Shown: positions 16,631 to 25,503 of the stretch, piece by piece
Position numbering within the stretch: position 1 is the first letter of the stretch
Layout: every line of letters starts with the position of its first letter
Assembly: GCA_028876395.1 (NCBI GenBank)
Contig: JAGWRX010000096.1
Span: 1 to 34,431, forward strand
DNA: 34,431 bases
Direction of reading: 5' to 3'
DNA from: Acidobacteriota bacterium
GTDB lineage: Bacteria; Acidobacteriota; Terriglobia; Terriglobales; Acidobacteriaceae
Position numbers and translations under genes: made by a program
The notes under the pieces: model-generated
Told to the model about the DNA's origin: nothing
Databases searched by the model: none
The model's input: only the letters and a program-made list of their open reading frames with translations

Positions 16631-18305
16631 GCGAGCGGTCCTGCGCTCTGCGTCAACGCTGGCGGGCCTCATTCTCCAAAGAACGATGTGGTCCGAAGCG
16701 TTGGGAAAAATCTCGACTTTGCCAGCACCAGTGCGTCTGGTAGATGGGGCCTCCGCGGCCGGCCTCGACTTTGTTCTCCGCAATGATGCGAGAGGTCGGA
16801 AGTATCAGGTGGAAACGCTCCCCGGTGGTCTTGGAGTGATTGACTTCGATGCCGATGGCTGGCCTGATCTGTTCTGCACGAACGGCGCCTCATTGCCCGG
16901 AATGACCAAGACCGGGCCGGAATACTGGAACCGCCTCTATCGAAACAATCGGGATGGCACCTTCAGCGATGTGACCGAAAAAGCTGGTCTACAAGGGAGC
17001 GGCTATAGCATGGGCGTCGCCGTGGCCGACTACAACAACGATGGTCACGAGGACCTGTTCGTTGTGGGTGTACATGGGAATCATCTCTATCGAAACAATG
17101 GCGACGGCACGTTTACTGAAACAACGCGAGAGGCAGGACTGACGGGTCCAGGTTCATTGGGGCGGCCTGCATGGTCGGTCGGCGCATGCTGGATTGACTA
17201 CGACAACGACGGGTTCCTCGATTTGTTTATCTCCAATTACTGCGATTGGGAACCAGGCAGCGACCCCATTTGTGGCGGCATGGAGGCGCAGGCGCGTGCT
17301 TACTGCCATCCCGACAATTACCGCGCGGAGTCAATGCAGCTCTATCACAACAACGGCGATGGCACGTTCACTGAGGTCACGCACCTGCAGGGCCTGCCCG
17401 ATTTGGTCGGGAAGGGAATGGGTCTCGCAGTCGCCGATTTCACGGGTGATGGCCGCCCTGGAATCTTCGTAGCCAATGACAATGCACGCAACCTGTTGTT
17501 ACGCAACCGGGGCAAGGGCTTTCAAGAGATCGGTGTTGACGCAGGAGTCGCGTTCAATGGCGACGGACGTAACATTTCCGGCATGGGCGCGGATTTCGGC
17601 GACATCGATGGTGACGGCCGTCCTGATATCGTTATGACCGCCCTGAAGAACGAAACTTATGAAGTATTTCTCAACCAGGGAAAAGGCGTATTCGACGATG
17701 GGAGCGCGCGCACCGGGCTGCTGAACGAGAGTCGCCTTTGGAATGGCTGGGGTTGCGGCCTTGCTGATCTCGACAATGATGGGTGGCTTGATCTGTTTGT
17801 GGCTGGTGGAGGCCTCGACACGCAGGATGCCCAACCAAATCGCGTCTTCCACAATCACGGGGGGCATTTTGAGGATGTGAGCCAGACAGTCGGCCGCGAC
17901 TTTCAACTCGCAGCCCTCCATCGCGGCGTCGTGTTTGCAGATTTTGATCGTGATGGCCGACTGGATGCCGCAGTTACCGCACTCAATGCACCCATCGAAT
18001 TGTGGTGGAATCGGAGCCCAAGTGACAACCCAGCACGGCACTGGCTACAGCTCCGCCTCACTGGAAAAAGGAGCAACCGATCTGCCGTAGGAGCAGAGGT
18101 GCGCTGCCGCAGCAACGGACACATCCAGGTGCGCACCGTCTCCGGTAGTATGGGCTACGCTTCGACCAGTGACCTGACTGTCCACTTCGGCCTGGGGGAG
18201 GCCACCGGCGCCGAGGTGGAAATTCGCTGGCCATCGGGGAAAATCCAACGGCTCGGTGAAGTCAGGGCCAACCAGCGCCTGAATCTCACAGAGCCCATCG
18301 GCTGA
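16617..18305 (+). CDS. CRTAC1-type protein with FG-GAP repeats and ASPIC/UnbV domain
   Basis: This is an exported protein of 562 residues. It opens with a twin-Arg-like signal (MTISRRAVLRSASTLAGLIL). It then carries at least seven Ca-binding-type FG-GAP repeats with the D-x-D-x-D-G-x-x-D pattern (for example DFDADGWPD, DYNNDGHED, DYDNDGFLD, DIDGDGRPD, DLDNDGWLD, DFDRDGRLD). It ends with an ASPIC/UnbV domain (about residues 485-555: SAVGAEVRCRSNG ... WPSGKIQRL). The repeats should form a beta-propeller. Its role is unknown; such proteins often accompany TonB receptors and TPR proteins. The start overlaps the TPR gene. Confidence 0.93.
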   Translation: MTISRRAVLRSASTLAGLILQRTMWSEALGKISTLPAPVRLVDGASAAGLDFVLRNDARGRKYQVETLPGGLGVIDFDADGWPDLFCTNGASLPGMTKTGPEYWNRLYRNNRDGTFSDVTEKAGLQGSGYSMGVAVADYNNDGHEDLFVVGVHGNHLYRNNGDGTFTETTREAGLTGPGSLGRPAWSVGACWIDYDNDGFLDLFISNYCDWEPGSDPICGGMEAQARAYCHPDNYRAESMQLYHNNGDGTFTEVTHLQGLPDLVGKGMGLAVADFTGDGRPGIFVANDNARNLLLRNRGKGFQEIGVDAGVAFNGDGRNISGMGADFGDIDGDGRPDIVMTALKNETYEVFLNQGKGVFDDGSARTGLLNESRLWNGWGCGLADLDNDGWLDLFVAGGGLDTQDAQPNRVFHNHGGHFEDVSQTVGRDFQLAALHRGVVFADFDRDGRLDAAVTALNAPIELWWNRSPSDNPARHWLQLRLTGKRSNRSAVGAEVRCRSNGHIQVRTVSGSMGYASTSDLTVHFGLGEATGAEVEIRWPSGKIQRLGEVRANQRLNLTEPIG

Positions 18306-18501
18306 TTTGCCGTTTCTCGCGAAGGAAATTGAGAAAAGTTGGCTTTGTGCTGGCCGTATTCCGATCGAATGCTCTTAAAACAATAGAAATATCCTCATCG
18401 TGCGTAGACTTCTGATTTGTGCGAGCGCTATCAATGTGGTCACACAGGCAAGCCGGCTTCCTTGAAGTGACCCACCCTGACCGGCGACGGGAGGCAAATC
18501 A

Positions 18502-21500
18502 ATGCAGTGTGACGCAAGACGAAGCGCTATCCCTCTCTCGCTCTCGAAAGTTCTAGCACTCGCTCTGGCAATCGCTTTAGCGATGCTGAGCCCGCGCTTG
18601 AATGCACAGAGCACAAATGCCCAACTCAGTGGCCTCATCACCGACCCTTCGGGAGCCGTGATTCCAGGCGCGGAAATCAAGGCTGTAAATACCGCGACCA
18701 ACGTGTCTTATACGGCAGTTTCGAATGGTTCTGGTATCTACGTTCTGACCGAACTCCTGCCGGGACCTTATGTTGTTTCAGCGAGTTCTCCGGGATTCGG
18801 CCTGGTCAAGCACAGCGGGTTGGTCTTGAGCACGGGCGATCACTTGTCGCTGAATTTCTCTCTGAAGCCCGGCGGGGTGGCGGAGACCATCACGGTTACA
18901 GCAGCTCAAACGCTCATCTCTTCCGACGAAGCCAGCTCGGCCAGCGTGCTTGACAACAAGATGATCACCGAGCTGCCGCAGCTGAATCGCAATGCGCTCG
19001 ACTTGACTGCGACCACGCCCGCGATCCAGGGCAACGGGCCGCTGGTGGATCAGATCGGCACCCTTGGCAACTCTGCATACCTGATTGCCAACACCGGCAA
19101 TAGCTATTCGGTTTCCGGCGGACAAGTCAATGGAACCAACATCAGCGTAGATGGAAATCCGGTGCAGGAGGCGGAGTTCAACGCTACGAATCGTTCCATC
19201 CCTACGCCTGACTCAATTGGTGAATTCCGAGTTGAGAGTGGAGTGCTGACGGCCGACAAGGGCCGATATGCCGGGGGCATCATCTCGATGCAGACGCAGA
19301 GCGGCACCGATCAGTATCACGGACGCGCTTTCTTCTATTTCCGCAACGAGATCATGAACAGCAACGACTGGACGGACAACTCGCTCGGCAATCCGCGTCA
19401 GTCCTTTGATCAAAAGAACTACGGAGCTGCAGTCGGCGGCCCGGTGCGCATTCCCCACTTGTACAACGGAAAGAGCCATACCTTCTTCTACGCGGCTTGG
19501 GAGGGAGAGCGCTTTTCGCAAGGCCAGGAGGTAGTCAGCAGCATCCCCACACTGCTCAACCAGCAAGGCGATTTCTCGCAGACAGTAATCAACTACAACA
19601 ACGGCGCGCCGGTATATGCCAACATCTATGACCCGTTCTATGGAGCGTACGACTCAAACATCGCGGATTGCACGGGCCCTCTTGCAGATCAGTACAATAC
19701 GCAGGGTAATTGCTGGGTACGGCCTCAATTTCCAGGCAACAAAATCCCTGCAACCTATGGATCAGGCGTGTCCGGGCAAAGCAAGCTCTTTTCGCATTAT
19801 CTTGCCCTCTGGCCGTCGCCAAACCATGGACCCGCAGCCAACAGCGACTTCCTGAATAATCGCTATGACCACATCAATATCAACCGGCCGACAGACAAGT
19901 ACTTTCTGCGCGTTGACGAAGCGTACGGCAACAATCAACACCTGTCCGCCAGCTTCAGCCGCTCGATGCTGACCGACAATATCCCCGCACCGTTCCTGCA
20001 CGCAGCTGAATCCGTAACGACCGACGCCGATTGGAACGGTGGGCTCCTGTACACGCTGACTCCCAACGCAAAGACTGTTTTGAACGTGCGCCTGGGATTC
20101 GGGGTAACTAACCTCTACAGCAATGGTGTATCGGGAAACGGCTCTGCTCCGGATCCCAACATCGACACCTCCAAATGGCCGTTCGATCCCATGATCGAAT
20201 CGAATAATGAGAAGACCACAAACGAGATTCCCCCGGTAGTCAGCATGGGCAGTGCAGCTGGTGGCTACACCCACGTGGGCGGTGCCGAGTACGACTCCTT
20301 CATTACCCAGCAATTAAATGGGTCTGTTTCAGTCCAGCGTCTGATCGGCCGGCACGCAGTGAAGATCGGCTACGAACAGTACTTCAATCGATTCACAGAG
20401 CAGGGCGGCGACAGGACGGGGGTCGCTTGGGTCAATCCCGGTGGCGGTTCCAACCAGTACTGGAATCAAAATGATGGCCTGACAGGAAGCCAGCTTGCAG
20501 AACTGATGATGGGCTCGTCGAACTATTTCAATTGGGGCAACTGGGATATCACGCCCTATGGCTGGAATCAGGCTGCATATGTCATGGACGACTGGAAAGT
20601 GAATAGCAAGCTTACTGTGCAGATCGGCCTCCGGTGGGATCACGATGGCGGCCGCCAGGGGCGGCACGTTCCTGGCAGCCTGGTCTATGACATGAACGCG
20701 AAGAACGTCTTGAGCCCAAATGGCAGCTGGGACTGGGGCCAGGTAACGGCGGCTGTGCCGGGTCTCTCCGGGCTCGCAAATCCCGCATGGCTCACTCAGG
20801 GCGCAACAGGTCGCGTTGCCCTGATCGGCACGCCGGAGTATCCGCAGAAGAATCTGTACTCGACCAAGATGGTGAATCTCCAGCCGCGGCTCGGTATCAG
20901 CTGGGCAATCGATAGCAAGACCGTGGTGCACCTCAGCGGAGGTACTGTGGACCAGGGACTGAACGGCCTATCGACTGATTGGTTGAGTTTCTACTACAAC
21001 TCCAATACGTTCAACCAGATCCCGACCGTGGACGGCCAGCACTGGATCAGTGAGTTCGGGGGCGATCACGGCTTGCCTGCCTTCCCGGCATTGTCCGGCG
21101 GCGGTAATTTGGGGTGGGTACCGCCGATTACCAACAATAAGGACTATTGGTATGCAAGCTATGGCGCCGCCGGCAATTTTGACCAGACGGGCACCACGAT
21201 GGGCCATTTTGATACACCCACAAACTACATGTGGGGATTCAGTGTCCAGCGTCAGCTTACGGATAACTGGGCTGTCACTGCCGAGTATCTAGGTGTCAAG
21301 GGCGTCCATCTGCTTACCAATGTCTGGGGTTGGAGCCTGAACAACGTTCCGCTGCAATACTACTCGCTCGGAACCCACCTGTATGACCAGGTGCCGAATC
21401 CGTTCTATGGACAGTCGTTGAACTTTTCCCTTGAGCCCACTGTATCGCTTGCGCAGTTGTTGGGTCTTTCGCCGCAATACGCGGGGACCAACTCAACAAC

Positions 21501-22329
21501 GCCGGGCCAAGCGACATGGGGCAAATCATTTTCAAACTTCGCTAACCTGCAGATTCAGTCGCGTGGCTTCCACGGACTTGAACTGCTGGCTGCGTACTCG
21601 ATCAGAAAGACTCTGACCAACACTGCGAGCACCGACATTCATGCCTTCGGCAGCACTGCCGGTGCACTTCAAAATCCCCACAATCTGATGGAAGCGTACT
21701 CTGTGGCAACGTTCGAGATGCCGCAGACACTCAAGCTGAACTATTCCTATGACCTCCCGGTGGGTCGTGGCAGGATGCTGCTCTCCGCGCCGCAAGGTGT
21801 CGGGCAGCACGTGCTTGATGCGGTTGTTGGAGGCTGGTCCGTCGCTGGAATCTCGATTTGGAGCCCGCACGGAACTCCGGTCCAGGTTCCTACGGTTGAC
21901 GGCGGAAATCAGGTTCCCGGTGCAGCACTCCGCTGGTCCTTCGCGAATCACAGCTTCCGCAAATCGGGCACCAGCTACAGCAATGCACTCGTGGTGAACG
22001 GCGCCTGGGTCAATCAGAGCAGTGGGAGCGGGATATTGAATCCGCAGGCATTCGTGCGGACTCCGGATTTCTCGCTTGCTAACTCACCGGTATACTTCGC
22101 AAACCTGCGCAACCCCGGTATGTTTTCGACTGATGCAAGCATCCTTAAGCAGTTCTACCTGAGTGAAAACAGAGCCCGTTATATTGAGACGAGGCTCGAG
22201 GCCCTGAATATCTTCAATCACCCAAATTTCGGAAACGTCATCGCCGATCCGGATTCGCCGGTATTCGGCGGCATCAATGGAAAGAACGGCCAGCGTGTCA
22301 TGCAGGTCGGCGTACGCTTCTTCTTCTAG
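18502..22329 (+). CDS. Oar-like TonB-dependent receptor with carboxypeptidase-regulatory-like domain
   Basis: This is a 1275-residue outer-membrane receptor. The signal peptide spans roughly residues 1-34 (ending SPRLNAQ). A carboxypeptidase-regulatory-like (Ig-type) domain follows, from about 36 to 120 (GLITDPSGAVIPGAEIKAVN), then a plug domain from about 130 and a long beta-barrel to the C-terminal Phe-rich end (VGVRFFF). The start ATG has GGGAGG seven bases upstream. Receptors of this layout are the acidobacterial counterpart of SusC-like systems, usually for oligosaccharides or glycoconjugates. No SusD-like partner is present. It heads the plus-strand run of sugar genes and is the first large gene after the TPR/CRTAC1 pair. 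Confidence 0.95.
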   Translation: MQCDARRSAIPLSLSKVLALALAIALAMLSPRLNAQSTNAQLSGLITDPSGAVIPGAEIKAVNTATNVSYTAVSNGSGIYVLTELLPGPYVVSASSPGFGLVKHSGLVLSTGDHLSLNFSLKPGGVAETITVTAAQTLISSDEASSASVLDNKMITELPQLNRNALDLTATTPAIQGNGPLVDQIGTLGNSAYLIANTGNSYSVSGGQVNGTNISVDGNPVQEAEFNATNRSIPTPDSIGEFRVESGVLTADKGRYAGGIISMQTQSGTDQYHGRAFFYFRNEIMNSNDWTDNSLGNPRQSFDQKNYGAAVGGPVRIPHLYNGKSHTFFYAAWEGERFSQGQEVVSSIPTLLNQQGDFSQTVINYNNGAPVYANIYDPFYGAYDSNIADCTGPLADQYNTQGNCWVRPQFPGNKIPATYGSGVSGQSKLFSHYLALWPSPNHGPAANSDFLNNRYDHININRPTDKYFLRVDEAYGNNQHLSASFSRSMLTDNIPAPFLHAAESVTTDADWNGGLLYTLTPNAKTVLNVRLGFGVTNLYSNGVSGNGSAPDPNIDTSKWPFDPMIESNNEKTTNEIPPVVSMGSAAGGYTHVGGAEYDSFITQQLNGSVSVQRLIGRHAVKIGYEQYFNRFTEQGGDRTGVAWVNPGGGSNQYWNQNDGLTGSQLAELMMGSSNYFNWGNWDITPYGWNQAAYVMDDWKVNSKLTVQIGLRWDHDGGRQGRHVPGSLVYDMNAKNVLSPNGSWDWGQVTAAVPGLSGLANPAWLTQGATGRVALIGTPEYPQKNLYSTKMVNLQPRLGISWAIDSKTVVHLSGGTVDQGLNGLSTDWLSFYYNSNTFNQIPTVDGQHWISEFGGDHGLPAFPALSGGGNLGWVPPITNNKDYWYASYGAAGNFDQTGTTMGHFDTPTNYMWGFSVQRQLTDNWAVTAEYLGVKGVHLLTNVWGWSLNNVPLQYYSLGTHLYDQVPNPFYGQSLNFSLEPTVSLAQLLGLSPQYAGTNSTTPGQATWGKSFSNFANLQIQSRGFHGLELLAAYSIRKTLTNTASTDIHAFGSTAGALQNPHNLMEAYSVATFEMPQTLKLNYSYDLPVGRGRMLLSAPQGVGQHVLDAVVGGWSVAGISIWSPHGTPVQVPTVDGGNQVPGAALRWSFANHSFRKSGTSYSNALVVNGAWVNQSSGSGILNPQAFVRTPDFSLANSPVYFANLRNPGMFSTDASILKQFYLSENRARYIETRLEALNIFNHPNFGNVIADPDSPVFGGINGKNGQRVMQVGVRFFF

Positions 22330-22337
22330 AGCTAGGA

Positions 22338-22372
22338 TCGCAGAGGCGGCTTGTTTCAAGTTGCCTCTGCGA
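22338..22372 (+). promoter_or_regulatory. Long stem-loop between the receptor and glycosidase genes
   Basis: TCGCAGAGGC (22338-22347) and GCCTCTGCGA (22363-22372) are a perfect 10-base inverted repeat. Inside it GG/TT can pair as G-U and CTTG/CAAG closes a TTT loop, so the RNA could fold as a 16-base-pair hairpin. No T-run follows, so it is more likely a processing or 3'-end-protecting element than an intrinsic terminator. It lies eight bases after the receptor stop and about 66 bases before the glycosidase start. Confidence 0.6.
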
Positions 22373-22438
22373 CACTCGTGGGACCATTCCAAGCACTGCG
22401 AGATTCCTGCTTCGAGTTATAAGTCTCAAGCAGTACCA

Positions 22439-24664
22439 ATGGCCAAGAAAATGTTGCGCATGACTCGGTTCACCACCTCGCCATTCATCCTGCCTGCTTT
22501 GTGTGTCCTCAGTCTTGTGGGCACACCCTGCGCAACGGCCGCACGGGAATCTTCTCGTACCCTTTCTCTGGCGACCTCCGACATCCGCATTACTGTCGAT
22601 ACTTCAGCGGCACAGCCGCGCTTGGACCTGATCGAAGCGTCTTCCGGATTCTCGGTTAAAAATCACGCTGATGAGCCGCTCCCTGACTTTGTAGAAATGA
22701 ACGGCGCTCAAGTGCGTGTCAGGTGGGAGCATAGAAAGGATCTCGACTCTTTTGATGGGCACAAAATCGTGATTGTGTACGAGTCCCAGAATCCGCGCCT
22801 GCGCTTGTCTTGGAAATGGACCGTGCGCGCGGGCTTTGGTCCTGTTGAACACAGCATCACGGTTGAGAACCTCGGAGAACGCGAAGTATGGCTGCCCATG
22901 ATCGATTCGATGCGCCTGAGTTTTGCGGTTCCAGCCGCCTCTCAGATGCGCAACTTCTATGTCGAAAAGGGCGCGGGCACGCCTTCTCCCCAAGGGATAC
23001 ACCTTGAAAATATAGCGAACGGGTACCGCTGGACTGGCTTTTCGTCCACCTATGCACACACACACGAAGGCGAGCCTCGGGAGATCATTCCTGCCGAGTT
23101 TGTCTTCGATGACTCTCAGCCCGAACAGGGTTGGTATGCGGGCATAGAATTCAGCGGCAGGACGCGCGTTTCACTTAAACGCAACGGTGATGTTCTGCGG
23201 TCCGTCCTCGGTTTGAATCCTGACCCGGGTCCGTTTCGCACGCGCGTTGTTCCCGGCGGCAGTTTCGAATCCCCCACGGTCTTCCTGGGGGCGTTCAGTG
23301 GTGGACCGGATGGTGCAGGGAATCAGTTGCGTCCATGGGTGCGCGCTGTCCTGGGAAATCCCCTCACGTGGAAGGACCCTCAATACCCCTACGTCGTGAA
23401 CAACAGTTGGGGTAGCGGCATGGCTGTTGATGAGCCTCTTGCGCTGCGCATGATTGGCGAATCCAGGGAGCTCGGCGTGGAAATGTTCCACATCGATGCA
23501 GGATGGTTCCGCGGAGTGGGTGACTGGTACCCCAACCCGGAAAAGTTTCCACACGGCCTCGCCTACATTGCTGATCAAGCGCACAAGAATGGTCTGCGCT
23601 TCGGCATCTGGGTTGATTGGACGCAGGCAGCGCTAGACACCCAGCCTGGAGCACTCAACGTGCACGATCCCAAGGTCGCTAACTGGATGGTGAACGACGT
23701 GTCGTCCGACTGGAAGCCGGAGGAATTCAAGGGGCAGACCATCGACCTTGGGGTACTCGCTGCCCACGACTACCTCCGAAAGGAGGTGAATCGCATCATC
23801 AACGACTATCACTTGGACATGATTGAGCACGACGGCTATCTTGTAGCGCAGGGCTGCGTGCGCGACGATCACCCGCACGCGCCGCCAAACCGAAGCACGA
23901 TGAAGGTTACGCACGAGTCGGGTTCTGACTTTGTGCTGGCTTCAAACTCCACCGATGTGAGTTATCGCGCGGTGCGTTCCTACTACGATATCTACGCGCA
24001 TACACGCGCCGAGCATCCCGGCCTCATCTTCGAAATCTGCAACGACGGCGGGCGTATGGTGGATTTTGGTTCGGCTGCGCACGGCGACTATTTCTCGATC
24101 ACTGACACCTATGACCCACTGTCGAACCGCCGCGCGTTTTATGATGCCAGCTACCTGCTTCCGGCGGCAATGCTCGAGAGCTATGTGGAGAAATGGCCAA
24201 CACCGCGGCCGGAGAATTTCCTCTATATGCTGCGGAGCGGCATGATGGGTTGGATTACACTCATGCTGGACACGTCTGCGTGGAGGCCCGAGCAGCACGA
24301 AGCCGCCAACCTCGCCATCGCCCTGTACAAACAGAAATTGCGGCCGCTCATTCGCCATGCCGATCTTTACCATGTTTCATCGCGCCCGGACGGCGTGCAT
24401 TGGGACGGGATTGAGTACTGGGATCCGACACGCGGGCAGGGTGTGGTCTTCGCCTTTCGAGGAAGCGTTCCTGATGAACCGGAGCATCGTTTTGCACTGG
24501 TGGGACTCGATCCCGCACGAAAATACAGACTGCACTTTCAGGATGGAAGCAGCGCTGACCAAAAAGTCACTGGGCGCGACTTGATGCAGGGCCTCGAAGT
24601 TCATCTTCCTTACCCGCTCAGTTCTGAACTTGTCTTCCTCACTGATGCAGGGATCAATCGTTAG
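22439..24664 (+). CDS. Secreted GH36-like (clan GH-D) glycosidase
   Basis: This is a 741-residue exported glycoside hydrolase. The signal region MAKKMLRMTRF...ATAA (about 1-35) is followed by an N-terminal beta-sandwich (about 45-300) and a TIM-barrel with clan GH-D features. These are NSW at 322-324, HIDAGWF at 351-357, GDWYPNPEKFP at 361-371 and FGIWVDW around 388-394. The likely nucleophile is D465 in IEHDGYL and the likely acid/base D556 in SITDTYD. Classical GH36 enzymes have K-W-D-M-N-R and a W-T/S-S-D sequence at those places, so this is a diverged member and may not act on alpha-galactosides. The frame is open further upstream into the receptor gene; the ATG at 22439 is chosen because the signal peptide starts there. 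No strong ribosome-binding site is visible. Confidence 0.85.
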   Translation: MAKKMLRMTRFTTSPFILPALCVLSLVGTPCATAARESSRTLSLATSDIRITVDTSAAQPRLDLIEASSGFSVKNHADEPLPDFVEMNGAQVRVRWEHRKDLDSFDGHKIVIVYESQNPRLRLSWKWTVRAGFGPVEHSITVENLGEREVWLPMIDSMRLSFAVPAASQMRNFYVEKGAGTPSPQGIHLENIANGYRWTGFSSTYAHTHEGEPREIIPAEFVFDDSQPEQGWYAGIEFSGRTRVSLKRNGDVLRSVLGLNPDPGPFRTRVVPGGSFESPTVFLGAFSGGPDGAGNQLRPWVRAVLGNPLTWKDPQYPYVVNNSWGSGMAVDEPLALRMIGESRELGVEMFHIDAGWFRGVGDWYPNPEKFPHGLAYIADQAHKNGLRFGIWVDWTQAALDTQPGALNVHDPKVANWMVNDVSSDWKPEEFKGQTIDLGVLAAHDYLRKEVNRIINDYHLDMIEHDGYLVAQGCVRDDHPHAPPNRSTMKVTHESGSDFVLASNSTDVSYRAVRSYYDIYAHTRAEHPGLIFEICNDGGRMVDFGSAAHGDYFSITDTYDPLSNRRAFYDASYLLPAAMLESYVEKWPTPRPENFLYMLRSGMMGWITLMLDTSAWRPEQHEAANLAIALYKQKLRPLIRHADLYHVSSRPDGVHWDGIEYWDPTRGQGVVFAFRGSVPDEPEHRFALVGLDPARKYRLHFQDGSSADQKVTGRDLMQGLEVHLPYPLSSELVFLTDAGINR

Positions 24665-24690
24665 GCCAGACTGTAGCTATGGGAGAACCG

Positions 24691-25467
24691 ATGAAGGATG
24701 AATTTGCCGGTCGGGTTGCAGTTGTCACAGGAGCAGCGCAAGGCATCGGCCTCGCCATTGCCTGCGAACTCCGTGCGCGCGGCGCCCGCATCCTGCTGGT
24801 TGACCGCAACGCCTCCAGACTGGCGAAGGTCGCGCAAACGCTGGATAGCAGTGATCTGTCGGGGATGCGCTCGTTCGTGGCTGACCTCTCCGATCCTGCC
24901 GCAATCGAAGATCTTGCCAGCCAAGTCTCTGCGGCGGAATCTCGGATTGATGTACTGGTCAACAATGCCGGGATTGAAATTGACCTTCCCTTCGAGAAGA
25001 TCAACGTCGAGATCTTCAACCAGGTGATTGCGGTGAACCTCCGCGCTCCCCTGCTGATGACGCAAGCCCTTTTCCCGCTGTTTCCATCAACCGGCGGCGC
25101 CATCGTCAACATCAGTTCCATTCACGCCAATCACGCTTTTCCCAATGCAATTCCTTATGCCTGCTCCAAGGCGGGGCTTTTGGCGTTAACGCGCAACCTG
25201 GCGCTCGAACTGGCCCCTCGCAATATACGAGTCAATGCGATCTGCCCAGGCTACATCGACACCCCCATGTGGGAAGAATGGCTGCGCGGCGCCAGCAATC
25301 CAGCAGCCCTGGCGGAAGAGACCGAAAAGTTACATCCGTTGGGCCGGCGGGGATTGCCGCAGGATGTAGCCATGGCGGTAGCGTACCTTGCGGGTCCGCA
25401 GTCGCCCTGGATTACCGGCACCAGCCTCGTTGTCGATGGCGGTCTAACGGTGCGCGCGCATCCCTGA
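24691..25467 (+). CDS. Short-chain dehydrogenase/reductase
   Basis: This cytoplasmic NAD(P)-dependent oxidoreductase of 258 residues has the classical SDR marks: TGAAQGIG (13-20), D38 at the end of beta-2, which favours NAD, NNAG (91-94), catalytic Ser near 142-143 with Y156 and K160 in YACSK, and the PGYIDTP motif. The ATG at 24691 has GGGAGA six bases upstream; an ATG at 24679 exists but lacks a ribosome-binding site. It follows the glycosidase gene after only 26 bases. In context it probably oxidises a sugar, sugar lactone precursor or polyol released by the glycosidase. The substrate is unknown. Confidence 0.93.
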   Translation: MKDEFAGRVAVVTGAAQGIGLAIACELRARGARILLVDRNASRLAKVAQTLDSSDLSGMRSFVADLSDPAAIEDLASQVSAAESRIDVLVNNAGIEIDLPFEKINVEIFNQVIAVNLRAPLLMTQALFPLFPSTGGAIVNISSIHANHAFPNAIPYACSKAGLLALTRNLALELAPRNIRVNAICPGYIDTPMWEEWLRGASNPAALAEETEKLHPLGRRGLPQDVAMAVAYLAGPQSPWITGTSLVVDGGLTVRAHP

Positions 25468-25503
25468 TCGGATCGTTTTAAAACCATCAACCTTATTCGA
25501 CTC

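Noticed and set aside
22277-22438. Upstream extension of the glycosidase frame into the receptor gene.
   Set aside because: It would pass through the 16-base-pair hairpin and put the signal peptide inside the protein; the ATG at 22439 gives a normal exported start.
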